Program-made: the position numbers and the translations under genes
Assembly (NCBI GenBank): GCA_964557845.1
Contig: CAZLBV010000151.1
Span: 1 to 23,389 of the forward strand
Reading direction: 5' to 3'
Length of the DNA: 23,389 bases
DNA from: CAZLBV01 sp964557845
GTDB lineage: Bacteria; Acidobacteriota; Aminicenantia; Aminicenantales; Aminicenantaceae
The notes under the pieces: model-generated
Database searches by the model: none
What the model was told of the DNA's origin: nothing
What the model saw: only the letters and a program-made list of their open reading frames with translations
Part shown: in pieces, positions 7,633-14,350 of the stretch
Numbering within the stretch: the first letter of the stretch is position 1
Layout: every line of letters begins with the position of its first letter

Positions 7633-8934
7633 TCAAAACAATTTAAGCTGGGGCTCGTCATGTTCTTGGCCTTCCGGCCGGTTTTTCTCTTCGAAGAGAT
7701 CGATGATACCGAATTCTCCATCATGTCCTGGAATGATCTTCAGCTGGCCTTTCCTCATCCGATCTATGCCTCTGCTTATTTTTTCGGGATGGATCCGGTT
7801 TAATTCATCTAAGGCAATTTCGGTAAGGATAGAGTGTTCATCACCGAACTCCCTAATGAAACTGAAATAAAGATCCCACACACTTTTACAGGTGGATGAT
7901 TTATCCAAGGCTTGAGCAATGATCTCATTTAATGGAATAAGATTTTTAAAGGGGATCCTGGATGGGGGAGCTGTGCCTAATTCCCTATCGGCTAACTCAT
8001 TGACCCGGTGCAGAACACCCATGGTTAATTTTTTATTGCACACCGGACAAAGGCCTTTATGTTGGATTGTATCTAATGGCGAGAATATGACCTTACACTT
8101 TCGGTGGCCGTCATAATGATATTTACCCTCCTCCGGGAAGAATTCCACTGTATATAAAAACTTTTCCGGGTCTTTTCTTTTTATGGCATCTACAAGGCCG
8201 GTGTAGCTGAAATCGCAGTTAAAAACATTAGCTTCTCTTCCGATCTTCGAAGGTGAATGAGCATCTGAATTGGAGATGAGAGTATATTTATCCAGGCAGG
8301 ATAAACGCCAGTTCATGGGAGGATCTGAGGAAAGGCCTGTTTCCAACGCGAATATAAAAGGAGTCATCTCTTCGAAACATTCTTCGATCTTATCGAAACC
8401 AGAATTCGCTCCAAAAAGAGAAAACCAGGGAGTCCAGATATGGGCAGGAATGACGGTACATGTAGGAGAATGATCTGCAACGATCTTTACGAACTCTTTA
8501 GCATCCATCCCTAAGATCGGCCGGCCGTCAGATCTAAGGTTCCCAATTCCCGAGAGTCGGCTGTTTATTTTTTCAACGGCTTCGAAATCAGGTGCTAACA
8601 CCAAAATGTGGATCTTGCGGACTTTCCCCTGTTTGGAGTAAATAAAACTTATCTCTGCCGTCAATATGAATGAGACCTCATCCGGAGAAAAATGGATAGA
8701 ACTAAAATATTCATTCTCTGGAAGTAAGGGTTTTTTTAATCTGAAAAACCCATTGCCGAGCGGTTCCAGTTTCTGTTTGCACAGAAAAAACCATTCCGGA
8801 TGAGTGAAATCCCCGGTGGCTAGGAGGGAGATACCTTTGATCTTCGCCCAGTAGGCAAGGGTATCCAGAGTCATATCCCGGGCAGTAGCCCGGCTGAATT
8901 TAGAATGTAAATGAAGATCAGCGATAAATTTCAT
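7633..8934 (-). CDS. Endonuclease Q family PHP nuclease
   Basis: A 433-residue PHP-fold protein. Endonuclease Q nicks DNA 5' of deaminated bases (hypoxanthine, uracil, xanthine) and abasic sites, an alternative repair route known mainly from Thermococcales archaea and a few bacteria. Seen here: DLHLHS (6-11), TGDFTHPEWF (40-49), PAHIWTPWFSLFG (163-175), SNSDAHS (221-227), then the zinc-ribbon segment with DGHRKC (C280), CPVC (C296, C299) and GVLHRVNELADR. The last five residues, QLKLF (429-433), match the bacterial sliding-clamp motif QLxLF. The ATG at 8934 is chosen over the longer frame from 8982 because it starts the PHP fold correctly; GGAAGGA lies about 10 bases upstream. Only about 35 bases separate this start from the broken receptor gene on the other strand. 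Confidence 0.83.
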   Translation of the reverse strand: MKFIADLHLHSKFSRATARDMTLDTLAYWAKIKGISLLATGDFTHPEWFFLCKQKLEPLGNGFFRLKKPLLPENEYFSSIHFSPDEVSFILTAEISFIYSKQGKVRKIHILVLAPDFEAVEKINSRLSGIGNLRSDGRPILGMDAKEFVKIVADHSPTCTVIPAHIWTPWFSLFGANSGFDKIEECFEEMTPFIFALETGLSSDPPMNWRLSCLDKYTLISNSDAHSPSKIGREANVFNCDFSYTGLVDAIKRKDPEKFLYTVEFFPEEGKYHYDGHRKCKVIFSPLDTIQHKGLCPVCNKKLTMGVLHRVNELADRELGTAPPSRIPFKNLIPLNEIIAQALDKSSTCKSVWDLYFSFIREFGDEHSILTEIALDELNRIHPEKISRGIDRMRKGQLKIIPGHDGEFGIIDLFEEKNRPEGQEHDEPQLKLF

Positions 8935-8968
8935 CGTATTTTTTTCCTTCCGGCCTAAAGTCGGATAA

Positions 8969-11497
8969 ACACCTTCGGCCATCGGAGCTTCGCCCAGTTA
9001 TTATGACTTCGATGCCTTTGAAGAAATGAATGTTACGGTCGGCGGCGCGGATGTTACCGTACAGACCGGTGGTGTGGCTTTGAACATGGTGACCCGCCGC
9101 GGCGGCAATAAGGTATCCTTAGGCGGCCGTTTCTATCTGACTGATGGAAAGCTGCAGTGGGAAAACCTGAGCGAAGAACTGGAAGCAGAAGGCATTCGGG
9201 ATACCAACAAGATCCGCGAGAACAAAGACTATGGATTCAACCTGGGACTACCTCTAATTAGAGACCATGCCTGGTTCTGGATGTCTTATGGTGTGCAGGA
9301 TATACAAACCGATACCATCTATGACACACCGGACGACACGATGCTTTCGAATATAGCCGCTAAAATAAACCTGCAGATCATTCCGGAGAACCGGTTCGAA
9401 GCCTTTCTCCATCTTGGAAGGAAGAACAAATACGGGCGTTCCGCTAGTGCAGCCCTGCCTGAGGGCTACTACCAGGGCGGCCGGTACTACATGGGCTCTC
9501 CGATCCTGAAACTTCAGGATGAGCATATGTTTGGCGACAACCTGTTTATATCATTAAAATACGGATTCTCCGATGCCGGATTCAACCTGACTCCGATGAT
9601 GGACCTGGATTTCGAAAAATTTCCCATCTGGGACATCACAGAGGCCAGATGGTATGGTTCTGAGTGGCGTTATTATGTGGAACGGCCTGTGTCTCAGTAC
9701 AACTTCCTGGCCAACTACTTCAATGACACTCTTTTTGGTGCCAGCCATGATATTAAACTCGGAGTAGAATATGCAGACAGATCTGCCTATACGGAATCGG
9801 TTTATTCCGGAAACGGCTATATTCTGAGAAACTATAATTATCCCACTGTTGACATAACCGGCGACGGTTATCCTGATCTCGTTCCTGGAATTCGAATGGT
9901 CTCATTCTGGAGAGGATATTACACTGATTTGGCCGTTTCAGCTTTAGCAGCATTTTTCAGTGATGCCATCTCCTTCGGGCAGTTCAACCTGATCCTGGGT
10001 CTGAGGTATGACCAGCAGGCCCCGGGAACCAATCCGGTTTCCGTACCCGCAGTCTATGACGGCCCGGCCTGGCAGTCTGTAGCCGATGCCTCAACCATCC
10101 AGAAATTCCAGCAACTGCTTCCGGCTGTTGAAGTTCCCGGTATTGAAGGAACGGACTTAAATGGGGACAAATATTACTGGAAAACCTGGTCACCCCGGGT
10201 GGGATTGACCTGGGATGTACAGGGCAACGGTAAGACCATCGCGAAATTGGTTCTGGCCCAATATGGTGACTTTATGGGTGTAGGAGAAGGCGACAGATGG
10301 CGCCCGGGCGGCGTTGGTGGCTGGATGGACTTCTGGTGGCGTGATACCGGTGACGGAATCATGAACCTGAATGAACTCTACTGGTTCCATCCCTCCAATT
10401 ATCAGCTTTACAGAACCTTTGATGATGCCGGCAATTTCACCGGCGACTGGAGTGAAGCGGCTGGTTGGTTCTGGGGAAGTTATGACCCTGATAATCCGAT
10501 GAGTATGACCGATCCTTATCAGCAGATCGATCCCGATGCCGGTTCCAGCCGGACATCCGAAGCAATGATCACTCTGGAAAGAGAAGTTTTTACTGATTTC
10601 GGCGTTCAAATAAACCTGACTTACAGGCGTTACGATAATGAGCGCTGGAGCTTAAAATACTTCCCGGATACCGGTGTTGTTCAGAATCAGGGTTGGTATA
10701 TCTCCGCAGGCACACCGCCGGCTAATGTCCCTGGTGAGGATGCTCCCGGGAGCACCGGCGAAGCCAGTAAGCATGAATGGTACTATACCAGCGAAGAAGG
10801 CACCGCCTATTCACCCTACAGCTGGGTGCAGAGACGGCCTGATTTTTACCGGGATTTCATGGGAGTCGACCTTGTATTTAACAAGAGGCTTTCCAATAAG
10901 TGGATGATGAACGGCTCCTTCACCTGGCAGAAACAACAAGCCCATTATGGTGATCAGGGCATTATGAACAAAACTAACATGTGGGCTTTTGAAGGCCAGC
11001 CCTATGCCATTTATATGGGCGGCGCTAGCGGAAAGATCGATCAGTATATCTATTCCCGCTGGATGTTCAAGGTTGGCGGGCTCTACCAGCTCCCCTATGA
11101 TATCAATGTCTCCATGAACTTCATGGCCAGAGAAGGCTGGGTAATGAGAGAAACCTTTGGTTACGTTGACTACACCCTGCCCAATCCGAATTCCAGAAGC
11201 GCTACTCTGTATATGTATCCTTTTGGACATTTCCGCCTGCCCACTTTCTACAACCTAACTCTGAGACTGGAAAAAATGCTGAGAATCGGCGATACCGGCC
11301 GGATCTATCTGATGGCTGATATTTTTAATGCTCTTAACAGCTCACTTATCAACCGCAGGTACCAGAGAGACTGGGGTACCTATTACAACTATCCCAACCA
11401 GTCCATGAACTACTGGAGTGCCAATCCCAATTTCTATGCTGCCAACGAAATTCTCAACCCGAGAGTTATCCGGTTAGGAATCAGATTTACCTTCTAA
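8969..11497 (+). pseudogene. TonB-dependent receptor, 5'-truncated
   Basis: The frame opens after an in-frame TAA (8966-8968). It reads at once as the middle of a plug domain (AIGASPSYYDFDAFEEM, then VTVQTGGVALNMVTRRGGN) and continues as a beta-barrel to a C-terminal Phe (IRLGIRFTF), as outer-membrane barrels require. Signal peptide, any N-terminal CarboxypepD_reg/CnaB domain, TonB box and the first part of the plug are missing, probably 200 or more residues judged from the family. The first ATG (9026) has no ribosome site. Two calcium-loop-like motifs occur in likely extracellular loops: DITGDGYPDL (9851-9880) and DTGDGIMNLNEL (10343-10378). Base composition looks more GC-rich than the neighbours. 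It could be a decayed gene, a silent recombination cassette or an assembly join. Confidence 0.75.
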
Positions 11498-11528
11498 GCA
11501 GACAGCAGATATAGACGAAGAGTACAAA

Positions 11529-11569
11529 GCCTCTCTCGTTCCCAAGGGAACGGGAGGGGCTTTTTTTTT
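11529..11569 (+). terminator. Rho-independent terminator after the receptor gene
   Basis: GCCTCTCTCGTTCCC (11529-11543) pairs with GGGAACGGGAGGGGC (11546-11560), with a couple of mismatches or wobbles in the middle, followed by nine T residues. Its preservation suggests the receptor frame was once, or still is, transcribed. Confidence 0.88.
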
Positions 11570-11574
11570 AGATT

Positions 11575-11825
11575 CTGAATTATTCATAAAAATTACTGAT
11601 GATTGTTATAAATAATTTAAATACAGGATTTTGCTATCTTTATGTAAATAATAATCTATAGCGGTTTTCATTCCTTTTTATTATTTATCATCAGTAATTT
11701 TTACCCCTTTGGGGCGCGCCGGTCTCACTACCCCGGCTTCGTTGCAGCCCATTCGATGTAGACAGCTACTATCTCATGGGCTGCGGCCTCGCCGTGGCAG
11801 CAACCTCGACGCGTGAATAATCCAG
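11575..11825 (+). repeat. Dispersed structured intergenic repeat, copy 2
   Basis: The terminal inverted repeat is CTGAATTATTCA (11575-11586) against TGAATAATCCAG (11814-11825), 11 of 12 paired. The main stem is TAAAAATTACTGATGAT against ATCATCAGTAATTTTTA (17 bp perfect; right arm 11687-11703) around an AT-rich segment. Next comes the hairpin CCCC-TTT-GGGG (11704-11714). The conserved core (about 11721-11809) has GCAGCCCAT/ATGGGCTGC, 9 bp perfect, around GTAG-ACAG-CTAC. The stem carries A and T where copies 1 and 3 carry G and C, so pairing is kept. It begins six bases after the receptor terminator. Confidence 0.88.
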
Positions 11826-12016
11826 GCAATTTTGCACATTCGGCAAGAACGTATATTACACCTCCTTGAGGGAGGGTGAGAGGGGGTGGACATGGGATGG
11901 CCACTTCACTAACCTGAATTCGCAATATTACTTATACGGCTTCATTCAGGGCAGCTTGCGTTTGCACCAACCTTGGCCTGCAAATAATCCATGCAGCTTC
12001 GAACACTTCTTTGGTT
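11826..12016. other. Intergenic stretch after repeat copy 2, no gene seen
   Basis: I see no credible gene here. A short palindrome CCTCC-TTGA-GGGAGG lies near 11862-11877. A second degenerate element end, AAATAATCCATGCAGCTTCG, lies near 11982-12001 and resembles the sequence just outside copy 1 (ACCCAGACAGCTTCG). This suggests nested or partial copies of the same repeat. Confidence 0.35.
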
Positions 12017-12044
12017 TTCTTCTATCTTCTATCTTCTGTCTTCT
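12017..12044 (+). repeat. Pyrimidine heptamer tract, tandem x4 (second site)
   Basis: The units are TTCTTCT, ATCTTCT, ATCTTCT, GTCTTCT, identical to the tract at 2213-2240 except at one base. Both tracts lie downstream of a repeat copy in the same orientation. Confidence 0.6.
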
Positions 12045-12147
12045 AAAAAATAGTAAAGGTTGATGTTACCTGAACTATATTTATTTTTATGCCCTAAAAT
12101 GCTAAAATGTTAGCGGATGAAAGATAATTAAAATACGGAGGTATTTA

Positions 12148-13068
12148 ATGAAAAAAGGAGCGTTGGCTTTATTTTTGATCATATTGATAAGTGCAGTGAT
12201 TTTTTCTCAAACCTATCGGGGAAAAGGACGGCTCCTTGGTACAGTAAATGATGAACAGGGCAATCCGATAGAAGGGGTTACGGTAAAGCTTTTTAGCGAA
12301 AGAGCAGACGCGGGTTTCGAAGTGTTAACTGATGCTGAAGGCAGGTGGACAGCATCCTGGATACGAGGGGGGCCATGGAAGATTGATTTTTTAAAGGTTG
12401 GTTATATGCCCGAAACAGCCCAGACCGAGGTAAATGAATTTAAGCGTAATCCTGAGATCAATATAATCATGAAAAAAGCCGAAGGGTTACTCCTGACTGA
12501 TGAGCTAAAAGCAGCTCTTAAAGAAGGAAACGTCCTGTATGTTGAAGGCCGTTATGATGAAGCGATCCAAGTATATCAATCTATAATCGATGAATATCCG
12601 GATGTTTATGTCATCTATATGAATATCGGAAATGCTTATTTTGTTATGGAAAAATATGATGAGGCTGAAGCTGCCTACATGAAGGTACTGGAACAGGACC
12701 CGGATAATAACGATGCTAAACTGGCCGTGGGCAACTGCTACCAGAACCGGGGCAATAGTGAGAAAGCGCTGGAGTGGTACAATCAAATAGAATTCGAAAA
12801 TATTAAGGATCCAACCGTCCTTTACAATATCGGAACGAATTTCTATAATCTGGCCAAATTTGAGGATGCCCTTAAATATTATCAGAGAGCAGTGGAATTA
12901 AAAGAAGATTTTGCTGATGGCCTGTACCAATTGGGGTTGGCTTATTTGAATCTGACCAAGTATAAGGAATCCATTGATGTCTTTGAGAAATATCTAGAGG
13001 TCGACAGCGAAAGCGGAAGAGCGGATCAGGTCAGGGCTTTTATTGAATTTCTAAAGACCAAGATATAA
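12148..13068 (+). CDS. Exported CarboxypepD_reg-TPR protein
   Basis: The 306-residue protein has a signal peptide (KK, then ALALFLIILISAVIFS; likely cut near residue 20). A carboxypeptidase-regulatory-like beta domain follows (about 24-105): GRLLGTVNDEQGNPIEGVTV, then TDAEGRWTASWIRGGPWKIDF. From about 112 to the end there are tandem TPR units with the usual W/Y-G/A-F/Y-P spacing, for example GNVLYVEGRYDEAIQVYQSI, GNAYFVMEKYDEAEAAYMKV, LGLAYLNLTKYKESIDVFEK. It is probably a periplasmic scaffold; partner unknown. CGGAGG precedes the ATG by about 7 bases. It is the first of three exported proteins encoded in a row. Confidence 0.8.
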   Translation: MKKGALALFLIILISAVIFSQTYRGKGRLLGTVNDEQGNPIEGVTVKLFSERADAGFEVLTDAEGRWTASWIRGGPWKIDFLKVGYMPETAQTEVNEFKRNPEINIIMKKAEGLLLTDELKAALKEGNVLYVEGRYDEAIQVYQSIIDEYPDVYVIYMNIGNAYFVMEKYDEAEAAYMKVLEQDPDNNDAKLAVGNCYQNRGNSEKALEWYNQIEFENIKDPTVLYNIGTNFYNLAKFEDALKYYQRAVELKEDFADGLYQLGLAYLNLTKYKESIDVFEKYLEVDSESGRADQVRAFIEFLKTKI

Positions 13069-13308
13069 GATCGAAAACGTACCGGATCCAGTAAAGCTAG
13101 TATAGAAAGCTGCTTGTTTTGCTGGTCTCTGAAAGAAATAGCAAGAATGATAAAAGTTGAGCGGTCTCGGATGATCTTGGGATTATAAACAGGATATTGG
13201 TTTTTGAGCTGTGTAAATTACATTAACCACAGAGTTAACTTTGTTGTCATGGAAAGAAAAGGGCCCCGGATAATCTCCGGCAAAAATATGAAGAGGAGAT
13301 AATAAAAA

Positions 13309-14241
13309 ATGAACTCCAAAAAAAAGAAATATTTACTTGGCTGTGTTCTTGGCTTCTTTTTGCTGGGGATATGGAGTTGTGCGCCCGAAAGAGCCGTCAA
13401 ATTAGATCCCGAAACAGCAGAATTTTATGAGACTGTGCGTCTTATAATGACCGATGATGAGAAAGATATTTTCAATCATCTTCCCAGCAATGAATTGAGG
13501 AAGGAATTTATCCAGGAATTCTGGGAAAAAAGAGACCCTGATCCGGATACAGGGGTCAATGAATTCAAAGAAGAATATTTTCGGCGGATAGAATATGCCA
13601 ATGAAAGGTTCAATGAAGGAACCCCTGGATGGAAAACCGATCGGGGACGGATCTATGTCTATCTTGGTGCTCCTGATAAGATCGATGAGATATTTAATCA
13701 CAGTGCAACTGATCCCAACGGACAGCCCATTCGAGGTTCGCTGCTCCTGTGGGTTTATTATCGCTATGAGTTTGCCGTCCAGTTTTACGATAAGAGCGGG
13801 ATCGGGCATTACACCATGGATCCTTACTATGGAGTGATCGGGGACATATTTCTGGCGATCGAAAAAGCAAAAATGGGAATGGGCTTTAGTGACGATGAAT
13901 TCAGAAGCACATTTTGGGATTTCGATCTCAAATATGATGGTACTGCACAGGAATTTATACTGGAGATTCCGGCTGAAGATCTGGTTTTTAAAGAAGAAGA
14001 GGGATTGCTTAGAGCTGATTTTGAGATCGAATTTTATATTTATCCGGACGATGGAAGCGGAAAAATGAGTTTCCAGGAGATCATTAATTTTGAAGAAGAA
14101 GAAAGTAAGCTTCTCAAGAAAGAAAAGATCATATTTACTTTTCCTTATCAGCTTAAGCCTGGAAAATATAATATCGATGTAGTGATCATAGCAGAACCGG
14201 ACGTTGGCCGTTCCCGAAAGATTTTTAATATCAAGGTATGA
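13309..14241 (+). CDS. GWxTD domain lipoprotein
   Basis: The 310-residue protein opens with a lysine-rich n-region, a hydrophobic core and GIWSC, so it is a likely lipoprotein with Cys24 lipidated. Residues about 38-130 form a GWxTD domain: FWEKRDPDPDTG (71-82), FRRIEYANERF, then the name motif GWKTDRGRIYVYLGAP (107-122). A beta-rich C-terminal region ends LKPGKYNIDVVII...FNIKV, resembling an Ig-like strand pair. GWxTD proteins are frequent in Aminicenantes and related phyla; their biochemical role is unknown. GAGGAGA lies about 10 bases upstream of the ATG. A short palindrome CCGGA-TAATC-TCCGG lies in the leader (about 13266-13280). Confidence 0.82.
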   Translation: MNSKKKKYLLGCVLGFFLLGIWSCAPERAVKLDPETAEFYETVRLIMTDDEKDIFNHLPSNELRKEFIQEFWEKRDPDPDTGVNEFKEEYFRRIEYANERFNEGTPGWKTDRGRIYVYLGAPDKIDEIFNHSATDPNGQPIRGSLLLWVYYRYEFAVQFYDKSGIGHYTMDPYYGVIGDIFLAIEKAKMGMGFSDDEFRSTFWDFDLKYDGTAQEFILEIPAEDLVFKEEEGLLRADFEIEFYIYPDDGSGKMSFQEIINFEEEESKLLKKEKIIFTFPYQLKPGKYNIDVVIIAEPDVGRSRKIFNIKV

Positions 14242-14350
14242 ACCAGGCAACAAAAATAGTCTTTTTTTAGTTTAGAAGGATAGAATAAAAAATAGAAAAA
14301 ATTCCCAAAAATAGATTTAAATAATATAAATAATTGAGGTATGTTGGATC

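Noticed and set aside
8945..8981. CCTTCCGGCC and CCTTCGGCC near the receptor break as recombinase sites
   Set aside because: They are imperfect direct repeats about 20 bp apart; no recombinase gene and no matching inverted site were found in the window.
11728..11925. A 65-codon minus-strand frame over repeat copy 2 as a normal gene
   Set aside because: It lies inside the structured repeat and runs out of it into unrelated flank. Only the part over the repeat core is shared between copies, so it is treated as a repeat property and not as a gene.
11866..12063. A 65-codon plus-strand frame between repeat copy 2 and the TPR gene
   Set aside because: It runs through a palindrome and the heptamer tract, has no ribosome site, and its translation is not protein-like.
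13402..14253. A 283-codon open frame antisense to the GWxTD lipoprotein gene
   Set aside because: Its sequence is low-complexity Phe/Ile/Lys-rich and mirrors a convincing gene on the other strand, which has a signal peptide, lipobox and GWxTD motif; no ribosome site or family resemblance was seen.
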